Source: Vibrio lentus (GTDB taxonomy: Bacteria; Pseudomonadota; Gammaproteobacteria; Enterobacterales; Vibrionaceae). From it: 64,000 nucleotides of DNA. Positions 16,903 through 25,771 of the stretch are shown here, one piece after another. The stretch is from contig NZ_JAUFQE010000001.1 of the NCBI RefSeq assembly GCF_030409755.1, positions 1,550,001-1,614,000 of the forward strand, given 5' to 3'. Every line of letters begins with the position of its first letter. Position 1 is the stretch's first letter. The notes beneath the pieces are model-generated. The model was given only the letters and a program-made list of their open reading frames with translations. It searched no databases and was not told the DNA's origin. Both the position numbers and the translations under genes were made by a program.

Positions 16903-17589
16903 CTAAACTCGATTATCACCGCAGCTGTAGGCAACGATTTGGCTGATTTCGCTCAAGCTACGACCTGACTGTTGTTGCCATTCGTTGAAGGCTTTACCCG
17001 CTGCCAGTTGTGCTCGCTTGGTGTTACGACCGCTATCCACCACATCGGTACTGCGTAGGTGTGCTTCAACATCTGATGACAAGATGAAGGTATCTTTACC
17101 CATTTGGCGCAGAGTGTAGGCGCCAGTATTACCGCCTAATCGCTTGCCGTGTTTTTTCAGGTAATCCCAAAGTTCAGTGATACGTTCTGATGGCCAATCG
17201 GCAACCATTTGCGAGAATGAATCGGCTTCACGCTTGGCGTTGTGGATCATGGTGGCATTGGCAGGGATGGTCATCACCTTAGTAAGGTGACGAATAATGC
17301 GCGGGTCTTGCGCTTTCTGTTCCCACATTTCATTCGGCAGCATCAGCATTTTTTCGATATTGAATTCAAAGAACACTTCTTCAAATTGCGGCCATTTCTT
17401 TCTCACTACATTCCATGAAATACCACACTGGAATACTTTTTCAGTAAAGGCGGCTAGCCAACGATCGTCGGTGATTTGTGATAGCTCGGCTTGTGAAAGG
17501 GGCGCACGAACAATCTTTTCGAGTTCGGCTGCTCCGCCTTTGCGGTGAGCTGCACGTTGATAAATAGTGTCGAATTTTTCTTGGGTCAT
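16903..17589 (-). CDS. Tag-like DNA-3-methyladenine glycosylase I family protein
   Basis: A 228-residue relative of 3-methyladenine DNA glycosylase I, a helix-hairpin-helix repair enzyme that removes alkylated adenine. Comparable segments to E. coli Tag are 'FQCGISWNVVRKKWPQFEEVFFEFN' and 'DPRIIRHLTKVMTIPANATMIHNA'. The zinc-binding Cys/His set at the Tag termini is not apparent, so this belongs to a divergent branch and its activity is uncertain. Start chosen at 17589 (MTQEKFD) with GGAA 7 bases upstream; the frame is open for 32 more codons. Its neighbours, a GNAT and an HD protein on the same strand, do not suggest a pathway. Confidence 0.8.
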   Translation of the reverse strand: MTQEKFDTIYQRAAHRKGGAAELEKIVRAPLSQAELSQITDDRWLAAFTEKVFQCGISWNVVRKKWPQFEEVFFEFNIEKMLMLPNEMWEQKAQDPRIIRHLTKVMTIPANATMIHNAKREADSFSQMVADWPSERITELWDYLKKHGKRLGGNTGAYTLRQMGKDTFILSSDVEAHLRSTDVVDSGRNTKRAQLAAGKAFNEWQQQSGRSLSEISQIVAYSCGDNRV

Positions 17590-17691
17590 TGAAGGTTCCA
17601 AATTACATCTGTGTATCTTGAGTGTGTAGCCAATGCTTAATGATATGGGGTTGAATCTAGCAATTAAAACCAGTTTGTTGATCAAAACAAA

Positions 17692-18189
17692 CTAGCCGAG
17701 CTTTAATTCCATTTGATACAGGGGCCACGTTTTGCCATTGAACTCTTTGACGCTCGGCTCTTTGTCTACCACTTGAAAGCCGGCTTTGTCGTAGCATCGT
17801 TTCGCACCATAGTTTTGCTTGAATACGGCTAAGGTGATGGTGGTGACATCTGGTATTTCTTTCGCCGCTTCTAATGCACTTTCTATCATGGACTGCCCAA
17901 GCCCTTTACCACGTTGGCTTGGGTGAATCGCGACTCGGCAAAAGCGAAGCTCACTGTCTGACATACGCTGAAACTCCATAAAGCCAAGTAATTCATTGGC
18001 ATTCGAGTTAGTGCTAGATGTGGAGAATGTGTAAAGCTCGACATGGGGCTCTTGAGAACGTTCAATGATGGAGGCGGCTTCTAACGGCCAACCAAAGGTT
18101 CGTCCGCCCCATAGTACGTAGTCTTCGAGTGATGTGAACCAAGTGACGATCTCGTCGGCGTCGGATGCTTTAAAGCGCTTTATTTCCAT
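17692..18189 (-). CDS. GNAT-family N-acetyltransferase
   Basis: A 165-residue GCN5-related acetyltransferase. The acetyl-CoA pyrophosphate loop is in 'VAIHPSQRGKGLGQSMIESALEAA' (about 88-111, Q/RxxGxG/A type). The C-terminal 'VFKQNYGAKRCYDKAGFQVV' is the usual beta6-beta7 segment. The N-terminus 'MEIKRFKASDADEIVTWF' is a standard first strand. The substrate is unknown. Start ATG 18189 follows a purine-rich AAGGATATG-like region. It precedes the Tag-like gene by about 100 bases on the same strand and could be cotranscribed. Confidence 0.9.
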   Translation of the reverse strand: MEIKRFKASDADEIVTWFTSLEDYVLWGGRTFGWPLEAASIIERSQEPHVELYTFSTSSTNSNANELLGFMEFQRMSDSELRFCRVAIHPSQRGKGLGQSMIESALEAAKEIPDVTTITLAVFKQNYGAKRCYDKAGFQVVDKEPSVKEFNGKTWPLYQMELKLG

Positions 18190-18230
18190 ATCCTTCCCTC
18201 TTCCTTATCGTGTGTCTGTTTTCTAAGCCG

Positions 18231-18857
18231 TTAAGCTTCTGTCGCTAATTGAGCGAGAAAACCACGCATGTAATCGGTGCGCTTATTGGCTTCTAACTTG
18301 GCGGATTCTGTATTCATGGTTCCGGCTAGCTTAAACAGTTTCACGTAGAAATGGTCGACGCTGTAATGCTTGTCATCCAAGTCACGATGTTCAGCGAATG
18401 GATCTTCGTGGTTATAGAGTTCAGCGTTAAAGCTTTGACCGACGTACAGGCAGCGTGCAATACCAATCGCACCGAGAGAATCTAGGCGGTCGGCATCTTG
18501 GACGATTTGAGCTTCTAACGTTTCAGGTGTGACGTTGGCGCTGTAGCTGTGCGTGACAATCGCGTGATGAATTTCATCAAGGTAGGGTGCAGGATACTCG
18601 ATAGATTTGAGGAAAGAGATGGCCTTGTCTGCCGCCATTTTTGAGCTTTGAGCGCGGTCTGGGTGGTTCTTTGGAAAGGTGAAGCAATCATGAAGGTAAG
18701 CGGCGGGCAGCACGACTTCAAGCTTAGCTTGTTCTTGAGTACATAAAGCCTTGGCAGTTTTGACTACGCGCTTAATATGGCTGATGTCGTGCGCGGCATC
18801 TTGTGTCATCTCTTGTTGCGCAAAATCAATCAGTTGGCTTTCAAATTTTTCTATCAC
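18231..18857 (-). CDS. HD-domain phosphohydrolase
   Basis: A 208-residue metal-dependent phosphohydrolase of the HD superfamily (YedJ/YpgQ-like). Ligands are visible in order: 'DISHIKRVV' with the first His, 'AAYLHDCFTF' with the HD pair, 'HAIVTHSYS' with a further His and 'IVQDADRLDSLGAIGIAR' with the final Asp. The substrate is probably a nucleotide or pyrophosphate. It is followed at 41 bases by the GNAT gene on the same strand. The length is normal for the group. Confidence 0.9.
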   Translation of the reverse strand: MIEKFESQLIDFAQQEMTQDAAHDISHIKRVVKTAKALCTQEQAKLEVVLPAAYLHDCFTFPKNHPDRAQSSKMAADKAISFLKSIEYPAPYLDEIHHAIVTHSYSANVTPETLEAQIVQDADRLDSLGAIGIARCLYVGQSFNAELYNHEDPFAEHRDLDDKHYSVDHFYVKLFKLAGTMNTESAKLEANKRTDYMRGFLAQLATEA

Positions 18858-18963
18858 GCGTCCCTTTCTCCATTATCAATGTTGCTTATCGATCAGTGTC
18901 GTTTCATATCGACTTTAACAGTTTCAAGCGCGAGTTTTTATCTTTTATAAAAGGAATACCCAC

Positions 18964-18987
18964 AAAAAAACCGACTCTGTGAGTCGG
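18964..18987 (-). terminator. Terminator of the HAD phosphatase gene
   Basis: CCGACTC (18971-18977) and GAGTCGG (18981-18987) pair around a 3-base loop. On the minus strand a T7 run follows, about 55 bases after the HAD gene stop. Confidence 0.85.
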
Positions 18988-19042
18988 CTTAATAGAAAGG
19001 TTATTCTGTGTTGATTAAAGCGTTATCAACGGTAATCAGAGC

Positions 19043-19702
19043 CTAAGCTGCAGCTTGTTGAAGCTGTGCTAGCACATCATGCAGAGAAGGGCTGATCGTG
19101 TGACCAAGCGCTTTTACTTCGTCACATGGCTCTACTAAATCAGGGATTTGGAAGCTGATCATGTTGGCTGCCATTGATGCGCGAATACCGTTGTTTGAGT
19201 CTTCAAACGCTAGGCAGGTTTCAGGGGCAACACCTAGGCGTTCTGCCGCTAGTAAGTAGATCTCTGGGTGAGGTTTACCATTGGTCACTTCGCAGCCTGT
19301 GCTTAGTGAGGTGAAGTAAGAATCTAGGCCAGCCAGCTCAAGCTTCTTTTTAGCGATATCAAGCTGAGTTGAGGTCGCAACCGCGATTGGAATGTCGTTT
19401 GATTTCAGCCATTCAAGAAGCTCAATCACGCCATCTTTAACTGGGATAGCCTGGTGCTTAACAATCGCACTGTAGCGAGTGCGCCATTCATTGTTCAATG
19501 CTGGGTAATCTAACCCTTCGCCGTAGCCATTTCTAAAGATCTGTTCGATGGTTTTTGCGTTACAGCCAATGATGCCTAGGTAAACATCCTGCAAAAACGG
19601 AACACCTTGCGCGTGACATGCTTCTTCAAAAACCTGCATACAAAGTCGCTCGGTGTCGAGCAGCAGTCCATCCATATCAAAAATAGCAGCTTGGAAATTC
19701 AT
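19043..19702 (-). CDS. HAD-IA sugar-phosphate phosphatase or phosphomutase-like
   Basis: A 219-residue haloacid dehalogenase-superfamily hydrolase. Motif I 'FDMDGLLLDTE' gives the nucleophile Asp 9 and general acid Asp 11. Motif II is 'VATSTQ', the Lys is in 'NGKPHPEIYLLAAERLG' and motif III/IV is 'CLAFEDSNNGIRAS'. This is the subgroup of beta-phosphoglucomutase, YniC/HxpB and 2-deoxyglucose-6-phosphate phosphatase. The alpha-helical cap lies between about residues 15 and 85. The substrate is not assignable from the sequence. It is monocistronic, with its own terminator and a 405-base divergent spacer towards the dicarboxylate carrier gene. Confidence 0.88.
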   Translation of the reverse strand: MNFQAAIFDMDGLLLDTERLCMQVFEEACHAQGVPFLQDVYLGIIGCNAKTIEQIFRNGYGEGLDYPALNNEWRTRYSAIVKHQAIPVKDGVIELLEWLKSNDIPIAVATSTQLDIAKKKLELAGLDSYFTSLSTGCEVTNGKPHPEIYLLAAERLGVAPETCLAFEDSNNGIRASMAANMISFQIPDLVEPCDEVKALGHTISPSLHDVLAQLQQAAA

Positions 19703-20113
19703 ATCCGTGGTTCTTTCTGTGTTGTCGTGGTGAGGGCGAGTATTTTGACATAGTGTCTGGAGATAGGCGAGTCAGTGTTACGTGAGAATATGCAGAATTG
19801 GCTCAGTAATATGCCTCTGGATGAGCTGTAATCTAATTGATTCGCTTTGGAATGATATCGTTAAGTTATGAGCTTGATATTTTATAGGTCATACCGTTCT
19901 AACAGACACAAGAATGGTTATCATACATAACAAATCTAGGTTGAGTACCTAGCTTCCTATTACAATTCATAAACTTACAGGCGTGTTAGCGTGACTATAA
20001 TCTTATAAAAAACAATTTGCGGAAGCCTGCAATCATAGTGTGACCAAGCAAAAAGTAAATGGAGGAACTTACGGACAAAATAGAATTAGTCCACATTTTT
20101 AGCAAGGTTGCTT
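19703..20113. other. Spacer between divergent HAD and Dcu-type genes
   Basis: About 410 bases without a credible ORF. It should carry the promoters of the two divergent genes. A CTAGGT-TGAGT-ACCTAG inverted repeat at 19936-19952 is the only symmetrical element I see. No full FNR-type TTGATnnnnATCAA site was found. Confidence 0.4.
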
Positions 20114-21442
20114 ATGTTGTATTTTGAGTTTCTATTTTTATTAGTCGTACTTTATATCGGGTCTCGGTATGGCGGTATCGGCTTAGGTGTTGTTTCTGGG
20201 ATTGGCTTGGTTATCGAGGTGTTTGTCTTCAAGATGCCACCAACGTCTCCACCTGTCACCGTAATGCTGATCATCCTCGCTGTTGTTACTTGTGCCTCGA
20301 TCCTCGAAGCGGCGGGTGGCTTGAAATACATGCTACAAGTTGCGGAAAGGGTACTGAGGAAGAACCCGAAACGCGTCACCTTGATAGCACCGTTCGTGAC
20401 TTACTCGATGACTTTCCTATTGGGTACTGGCCACGCGGTTTACTCAATTATGCCAATCATCGGCGATGTTGCGTTGAAGAATGGTATTCGTCCTGAGCGC
20501 CCAATGGCGGCTGCGTCTGTTGCCTCTCAGCTAGCTATCACGGCATCTCCAATCTCGGCAGCAGTGGTGTATTACCTCGCACAGCTTTCTGATATCCAAC
20601 ACTCTATTACTCTGCTTTCTATTTTGATGGTGACGGTTCCTGCAACGCTGTTCGGCACACTTTTGCTTTCTCTGTATAGCTTGAAACGCGGTAAAGAACT
20701 GAACGACGATCCTGAATACCAAGCGCGTCTAAAAGATCCTGAGTGGAAAAAACGTATCGAAAGCACCACCGCGACGTCTTTGGATGAAGTACTGCCAACT
20801 TCGGCGCGTAATGCGGTATTGATTTTCCTATTGTCGATTGTCGTGATTGTTATCGTGGCGATGGTGCCTGAGATCAGAACCATCGTAGACGGCGACAAGC
20901 CAATCAAGATGTCGGTGATCATCCAAATGATGATGCTCTGTTTCGGCGGTATCATCTTGTTGGCAACCAAAACTGACCCACGTGATGTACCAAATGGCGT
21001 GGTATTTAAATCCGGTATGGTGGCGGCGATTGCTATCTTCGGTATCGCATGGATGTCAGATACTTATTTCCAATACGCAATGCCTCAGTTTAAATCTGGC
21101 ATCGTGGAAATGGTGACCAACTATCCATGGACGTTTGCACTAGCGCTATTCATCGTATCGGTTGTGGTGAACTCGCAAGCCGCGACGGCTCGTATGATGT
21201 TACCTGTTGGTCTTGGTTTAGGATTAGATCCAGCACTGCTTATCGGCTTGATGCCAGCGGTTTACGGCTACTTCTTCATCCCGAACTACCCATCAGACAT
21301 CGCAACGGTAAACTTCGATGTGTCTGGCACCACCAAGATTGGTAAGTGGTACTTCAACCACTCGTTCATGTCAGTGGGTTTAATCGGTGTAGTCGGTGCA
21401 TGTTGTTTAGGCTACGCACTGGCTCAGATTTTTATCGCTTAA
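20114..21442 (+). CDS. dcuB: Anaerobic C4-dicarboxylate transporter, DcuB-like
   Basis: A 442-residue polytopic antiporter of the DcuA/DcuB family, exchanging fumarate, malate or aspartate for succinate in anaerobic respiration. It matches DcuB closely at 'KNPKRVTLIAPFVTYSMTF', 'LLGTGHAVYSIMPIIGDVALKN' and 'RPERPMAAASVASQLAITASPISAAVV', and has 'VNSQAATARMMLPVGL' and 'FFIPNYPSDIA' towards the C-terminus. Start chosen at ATG 20114, with AAGG 6 bases before it; TTG 20108 is in frame. The gene is followed by a strong terminator. DcuB rather than DcuA is chosen from the similarity pattern, and the regulators are not local. Confidence 0.85.
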   Translation: MLYFEFLFLLVVLYIGSRYGGIGLGVVSGIGLVIEVFVFKMPPTSPPVTVMLIILAVVTCASILEAAGGLKYMLQVAERVLRKNPKRVTLIAPFVTYSMTFLLGTGHAVYSIMPIIGDVALKNGIRPERPMAAASVASQLAITASPISAAVVYYLAQLSDIQHSITLLSILMVTVPATLFGTLLLSLYSLKRGKELNDDPEYQARLKDPEWKKRIESTTATSLDEVLPTSARNAVLIFLLSIVVIVIVAMVPEIRTIVDGDKPIKMSVIIQMMMLCFGGIILLATKTDPRDVPNGVVFKSGMVAAIAIFGIAWMSDTYFQYAMPQFKSGIVEMVTNYPWTFALALFIVSVVVNSQAATARMMLPVGLGLGLDPALLIGLMPAVYGYFFIPNYPSDIATVNFDVSGTTKIGKWYFNHSFMSVGLIGVVGACCLGYALAQIFIA

Positions 21443-21491
21443 TCTAGCTTTCGGTCACTTAATTAAACTAGCGATAACGAGATAAGAAACG

Positions 21492-21524
21492 AAAAACAGC
21501 GCCTATTGAGGCGCTGTTTTTTTT
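21492..21524 (+). terminator. Terminator of the dcuB-like gene
   Basis: AACAGCGCC (21495-21503) pairs with GGCGCTGTT (21510-21518) around TATTGA, followed by a T run. Confidence 0.9.
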
Positions 21525-21565
21525 GTTTGTACTGTTGGACGTTCCAATTCGAATCTAAACCAATA

Positions 21566-21889
21566 TTAACGAGGTTCAAAAGCCAAAGACTGAATCGCTT
21601 CTTCGATAGTCAGGAAGTGGATTTTCATTAGGCACACTTCTGCTTTCTGGAACTCGTGATTTCGAATCAGTTTAGTCACGTTTTCAACTGAATACTGCTC
21701 AGCTCGTTTAGCTAGAGACAGTTGATTTGATCTCGATTCAAGTGAGTAGCTGTCGCCTTCAGAATCGATGAGGTAATCATCTTCGCCCAAGATCATGTCT
21801 GAGCATTCTGCTTGAAATTCGTGTTCGGATGCGACGTAAATAAGCTCATCATCACCGTCGAGTTTTACCAAAGATGGCCAACTGATCAT
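21566..21889 (-). CDS. Small acidic hypothetical protein (DUF4144-like)
   Basis: A 107-residue acidic soluble protein. It begins 'MISWPSLVKLDGDDELIYVAS' and contains 'DYLIDSEGDSYSLE' and a helical C-terminal half ('YSVENVTKLIRNHEFQKAEVCLMKIHFLTIEEAIQSL'). I recall similar short Vibrio proteins annotated as DUF4144, which is not verified here. No catalytic motif is visible. It is flanked by the dcuB-like terminator and the metalloprotease-like gene, with about 90 bases between it and the latter on the same strand. Confidence 0.75.
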   Translation of the reverse strand: MISWPSLVKLDGDDELIYVASEHEFQAECSDMILGEDDYLIDSEGDSYSLESRSNQLSLAKRAEQYSVENVTKLIRNHEFQKAEVCLMKIHFLTIEEAIQSLAFEPR

Positions 21890-21981
21890 TACTGCCTCTA
21901 AATCATGGATGTTGAAGTGTATGTTTGGACTATAAACGCTTTTCTCTGATGGATCATCTCTAACCTCTAACGACTCGAAGG

Positions 21982-22824
21982 TTACTTACTTAGAGATCGA
22001 CCCAACGGTGCGAAGTAACCTTGCAGCGCTTGATAAATTTCTTTGCGATGCTTGAGGTCTGGATAGAGAGGGAACATATCCGGTTTGGTCGTGCCATCGA
22101 CTAAGTAAGAATTCTCGATATCTGAGCAGGATTCAATCGTAGCTTCAAAGGCTCGCGCCATCATTTCTGTTGGTAGTGAGAAGTAACGAGCCGACGTTGC
22201 CTTGTCTGCAATAACGCTGCGCGCAACGTAGTCGTGTTTATCTAGGTTGTTGTCATTGAGTAGTGTGGCATCGAATACAGACATCAAACTCTCGTTTAAT
22301 GGATGAGGTCGCACTTTTCTATCGTGTAGCCAACAGTCACTGGCGAACAAGATTTGCTTGCGAGGACCGGAGGTGTCACCAATCTCAAACGCTTTTTCGG
22401 CAATGTAGTGGTCAAATGCATGCCAGAACTCATGCGCTAACGCACCTGCCCCTGCGTTTTTAGCGAGGGCTAATTCTCTTTGGTTTGGCGCGTAGTGTGC
22501 TTGTACACCCTTTCTGCCGCCACTGCCGAACGCTAAGCCTAATGTGCCACGCAAGCCAATTGCTTCTGGTGGCAAAGCCAGGATGTAAGCCAAGTCTGCT
22601 AACGAGTCGAATATCAGATTCGCAGCCAGCTCCTTCTCTTCTTTAGAAACCCAAGCGCCCACGCGAATGCTGCCCATACCGAAGGTCTGTTTGATGTCCA
22701 TGAAAGACACCTGATCGCCATGCCGATAATCTGGGCCTTTGCGAGTCTTGTACTTAAAGTGAGTTAACTTCAAAAGAGTCCTTGGAAATGGCGGTAGATG
22801 TAGCTCAGATCGTTGTGTGCGCAC
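21982..22824 (-). CDS. Putative zinc metallopeptidase with HEFWH motif
   Basis: A 280-residue soluble protein. The HExxH-type zinc motif occurs as 'GALAHEFWHAFDHYIAEKAF' at about 133-152, preceded by a conserved-looking 'YILALPPEAIGLRGTLGLAFGSGGRKG' segment. Downstream 'LPTEMMARAFEATIE' with Glu residues could supply the third ligand. The arrangement resembles the metallopeptidase domains of large polyvalent (phage or conjugative) proteins and the Vibrio proteins labelled 'CLCA_X family' (recall only). There is no signal peptide, so it acts in the cytoplasm if it is active. It is monocistronic on the minus strand. The substrate and biological role are unknown. Confidence 0.72.
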   Translation of the reverse strand: MRTQRSELHLPPFPRTLLKLTHFKYKTRKGPDYRHGDQVSFMDIKQTFGMGSIRVGAWVSKEEKELAANLIFDSLADLAYILALPPEAIGLRGTLGLAFGSGGRKGVQAHYAPNQRELALAKNAGAGALAHEFWHAFDHYIAEKAFEIGDTSGPRKQILFASDCWLHDRKVRPHPLNESLMSVFDATLLNDNNLDKHDYVARSVIADKATSARYFSLPTEMMARAFEATIESCSDIENSYLVDGTTKPDMFPLYPDLKHRKEIYQALQGYFAPLGRSLSK

Positions 22825-22875
22825 TGAGTTAAGCTGAGAAAGTTAACACCTTTGTGACTAAATTACCGAACAAAA

Positions 22876-23583
22876 TTAGCTTAAATTGAGCTCACGAGCT
22901 TCCCATGATGTTGGGTTTCCTTCACGAGTCAGCGGAAACAGAGATTTGTCTGGCTTGGCATAACTTAAGCGGTGAAGCCTTTGAGTGACATGGTAGCTGT
23001 CTAACCCTGAAATCGTGACTAAATCTAGCGCTTCTAAATCAAGGTAGCCATCCGGCATCACTGCACGTTTGGGTGCTTGAATCGTAATGACCTCTCCAAT
23101 CAACATTTGCGTTTGATTGCTCTCAATCGATATCTGTTCTTTCAAAACTAACCCTATTTTGAGACTGCTTTCTAAAACAAATGGCGCGGGGAACATGTCG
23201 TCATAGTAAGCCGTGAGGCCGACGGCTTTGAATTCGGATGCCGTCTTTGGATAACGAGCCGAGGTTTGATGCGCTTTCTGAACAAAATCAGCACCGATGC
23301 TGTTGATGGTGAAGTGTCGAGTTTCTAGGATATTCTCTAATGTATGGCGACGACTTTCTGCTGGTCGAACTATGAAGCCAAATAAAGGTGGATTCGACCC
23401 TAAATGAACCACAGAGCTCACCACAGCAAGGTTTTCTAGCCCTTGTTTATCACACGTACCAATTAGGTTGGCGCTTTTGAATCCTGATAAGGAGTTGATT
23501 AAGCGAGCGCGTTCTCGCTGATCCATTGTTTGGATATCTTGTCTTGAAAGGTTCATGTCCTTCATGTCTTTTTTGTTTCCCAT
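22876..23583 (-). CDS. Flavin reductase-like (FMN-binding split barrel) protein
   Basis: A 235-residue protein of the flavin-reductase/DIM6 family, which binds FMN and reduces flavin or transfers hydride to a small molecule. The fold is indicated by 'FKSANLIGTCDKQGLENLAVVSSVVHLGSNPPLFGFIVRP', then 'ESRRHTLENILETRHFTINSI' and the later 'MLIGEVITIQAP'. The start is uncertain: ATG 23583, 23565 or 23556 are all in frame with weak ribosome sites. The gene diverges from the ferric reductase-like gene, with only about 150 bases between them. Shared redox physiology is plausible but unproven. Confidence 0.85.
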   Translation of the reverse strand: MGNKKDMKDMNLSRQDIQTMDQRERARLINSLSGFKSANLIGTCDKQGLENLAVVSSVVHLGSNPPLFGFIVRPAESRRHTLENILETRHFTINSIGADFVQKAHQTSARYPKTASEFKAVGLTAYYDDMFPAPFVLESSLKIGLVLKEQISIESNQTQMLIGEVITIQAPKRAVMPDGYLDLEALDLVTISGLDSYHVTQRLHRLSYAKPDKSLFPLTREGNPTSWEARELNLS

Positions 23584-23740
23584 TGTTATCGACGAACGTG
23601 TTCATTAGCCAAACCATATTTACGCAGAAGCATCCGTTATCGATCAGTTGAGCGTGTCTCTTTGCATAGATTTACGCATGTTGACGTCGCTTTACATCAC
23701 GCACGCTAAAGTAATGATGTCGTCTTTATGAGTGTTAAAA

Positions 23741-25072
23741 ATGAAAACAGTCCGCAATATCATCTGGGCAATGATTGCCACAATGTCAGCCTTTTGGTTT
23801 GCGATGGAACCGCAACTCTTCGCTTCAAGCAACGTATTTGAATGGCGCTCGGCCATGATTCAGTACTCGGGTATTTTGTCTCTGATGTTAATGTCCATCA
23901 CCATGATCTTGGCGACGCGTTTACCTATGGTTGAGAATTGGCTCAACGGTATGGATAAAGCGTATCGAGTCCACAAATGGTTGGGTATAGGTGGCGTTGC
24001 ATTGGGTGTGACGCACTGGTTGTGGTACCAGATCCCTAAGTGGCTAGTGATGTCAGGTGTGTTGGCGAAACCTGTTCGTCATGACGGTTCAGGCCCGGCA
24101 AGAACTTTGTCTGGTTGGGAAGCGTGGGTCAATGGACTACACGGCTTTGCTGAAAACATTGGAGAATGGGGTTTTTACTTATTACTCGTTTTACTGGTGG
24201 CGTCGTTGTGGGCGGCAGTGAAATACAAACCGTTTAAATTGTCGCATCGCTTGATGTCTTTCGCGTATCTGTTGATCGCGCTTCACTCGGTATTATTGCT
24301 CAAACATGCCTATTGGGGACAGCCTATTTATTACCTAACGGTGGCATTTGCTTTGATTGGATCTATCGCGGCGATTTACAGTTTGTTGGGTTTTGTCGGG
24401 CGTCGTAATCGTCACTCTGCTGCTGTTTCTTCCACTCGTTACTTTCCAAAAGCTGAAGTGATGGAGTTAGTATTAAAGCCCGATACATCTTGGCGAGGCC
24501 ATAAAGCAGGGCAGTTTGCGTACTTGCGTTTTGGTAACGAAGACCCGCATCCGTTTACCATTGTGTCAGGTAGCGAAGACTCAGAACTGCGCTTCTTGAT
24601 TAAAGAATTGGGTGACTTTACGAATGGTCTTTATGAACGAGTAAATGCGGGCGATGCGGTTACGGTGGAAGGGCCTTATGGGCGACTTGAGTTTGACCTA
24701 AGTAAGCCACAAATTTGGATTGCTGGTGGTGTCGGGATAGCGTCGTTTTTTGCAACGCTTGAAGCGCTCAAAACAGAGAAGACTCACACTCGCATCGAGC
24801 TATTCTATTGCACTCATGGTGTCGATGAGCATTTGGTGGATGAGCTATGGCACCTTGCACATCAAGTCGGAGTGAAGTTGAACGTGATAGATACCTTACA
24901 CTCACCTCGATTAAACGCTGAACGCATTGCTCACCAGTGTGGTGATTTAAACGATTATGAGCTGTATTTCTGCGGGCCAGAGCGGTTCTCAATATCGCTT
25001 AAAAAAGAACTCGATGCGTGCAAGTTTAATGTTGAGCAGAATTATCACAAAGAGCTGTTTGTGATGCGTTAG
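23741..25072 (+). CDS. Ferric reductase-like transmembrane flavoprotein
   Basis: A 443-residue membrane oxidoreductase. The N-terminal half has about six helices of the ferric-reductase (NOX/FRE) fold, with likely haem-ligand His residues in 'VHKWLGIGGVALGVTHWLWY' and 'LSHRLMSFAYLLIALHSVLLLKH'. The C-terminal half is a ferredoxin-reductase module: the FAD part is 'GQFAYLRFGNEDPHPFTIVSG' and the NAD(P) part is 'IWIAGGVGIASFFATLEAL' with 'YELYFCGPERFS'. It would pass electrons from NAD(P)H through FAD and haem to an outer acceptor such as Fe3+ or oxygen. ATG 23741 is the likely start; GTG 23732 is in frame. Confidence 0.9.
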   Translation: MKTVRNIIWAMIATMSAFWFAMEPQLFASSNVFEWRSAMIQYSGILSLMLMSITMILATRLPMVENWLNGMDKAYRVHKWLGIGGVALGVTHWLWYQIPKWLVMSGVLAKPVRHDGSGPARTLSGWEAWVNGLHGFAENIGEWGFYLLLVLLVASLWAAVKYKPFKLSHRLMSFAYLLIALHSVLLLKHAYWGQPIYYLTVAFALIGSIAAIYSLLGFVGRRNRHSAAVSSTRYFPKAEVMELVLKPDTSWRGHKAGQFAYLRFGNEDPHPFTIVSGSEDSELRFLIKELGDFTNGLYERVNAGDAVTVEGPYGRLEFDLSKPQIWIAGGVGIASFFATLEALKTEKTHTRIELFYCTHGVDEHLVDELWHLAHQVGVKLNVIDTLHSPRLNAERIAHQCGDLNDYELYFCGPERFSISLKKELDACKFNVEQNYHKELFVMR

Positions 25073-25084
25073 AAAGGCCGAAAG

Positions 25085-25159
25085 AGGTATCAATAGCGTC
25101 AAGTTTGGCTCTTTGTAGCGGGGCTGGGTCCGCTGTCCGATTTGTCGTTATTGATACCT
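25085..25159. repeat. Long inverted repeat enclosing an inner hairpin, possible structured RNA
   Basis: A 14-base arm at 25085-25098 (AGGTATCAATAGCG) pairs with CGTTATTGATACCT at 25146-25159, with a single G-T wobble. The 47-base interior contains a further AGCGG/CCGCT hairpin. There is no T run, so it is not a standard terminator. It lies just after the ferric reductase stop. The structure is seen; the role is unknown. Confidence 0.5.
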
Positions 25160-25265
25160 GACGACAAGTACTCGTTAAAAAGGCAAAACTTGCTCAACTT
25201 TTTATTGCAGCGGTTTGCTATTGAGCGATACCATGTACGGCTGTTTTATTGGTAAAGATCGCAAA

Positions 25266-25673
25266 ATGTCAGATGAAAAGCTCGCACTAGAGTGGATGCG
25301 CCAACAAGCGCACAAAATTGATCCGTATGTTATAAATCCATCATTTGATGAGTGTGTTGAACTGCTTGAACCTGCTTTCAAAAAGGGGAAAAGTGTCGCG
25401 CAGCTAAAATATCTATTATCAGAAGCCGATCGTCGAGCGGGGGCTGCCGAGCGTAAACATGCCGCCTTAAAGTTCGCCAAAGAAAAAAGCCCAAAGGCAG
25501 GCCAAAACCTTCGTCTGCAAAGCAAGCTTCAGCAAGTGCAGTTAGCACTAAAGCTAGCAACTGGCGACAACAACATGACCATATCGCAGTTTTGTTCTGA
25601 GTATGATGTTAGCAAGCGAGACGGTAACGTAGCGTGGAATGAAAAGCTGGTTGAGCAGAACAAGAAGAAGTGA
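25266..25673 (+). CDS. Hypothetical helical, basic protein
   Basis: About 135 residues, unrecognised. It is rich in Lys, Gln and Ala and mostly helical: 'LALEWMRQQAHKIDPYVINPSFDECVELLEPAF' at the N-terminus, a central 'LKYLLSEADRRAGAAERKHAALKFAKEK' and the C-terminal 'ISQFCSEYDVSKRDGNVAWNEKLVEQNKKK'. ATG 25266 gives a plain N-terminus, but ATG 25233 and TTG 25215 are in frame and no good ribosome site decides. It follows the long inverted repeat at 25085-25159. No domain suggests a function. Confidence 0.6.
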   Translation: MSDEKLALEWMRQQAHKIDPYVINPSFDECVELLEPAFKKGKSVAQLKYLLSEADRRAGAAERKHAALKFAKEKSPKAGQNLRLQSKLQQVQLALKLATGDNNMTISQFCSEYDVSKRDGNVAWNEKLVEQNKKK

Positions 25674-25771
25674 TTTTCGCAAGGCCTTGTTCCCTCTTAA
25701 TTGGGAACCGATAAGGTTTATTTGCTTAAAGACCAATTTCAAACCCTACCAATAAATGCCGGTCAACCGTA

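Noticed and set aside
19703..20113. FNR site upstream of the dcuB-like gene
   Set aside because: No TTGATnnnnATCAA match was found; only half-sites occur.
25085..25159. Integron attC site
   Set aside because: The arms lack the GTTRRRY/RYYYAAC core and no integrase or cassette array is present.
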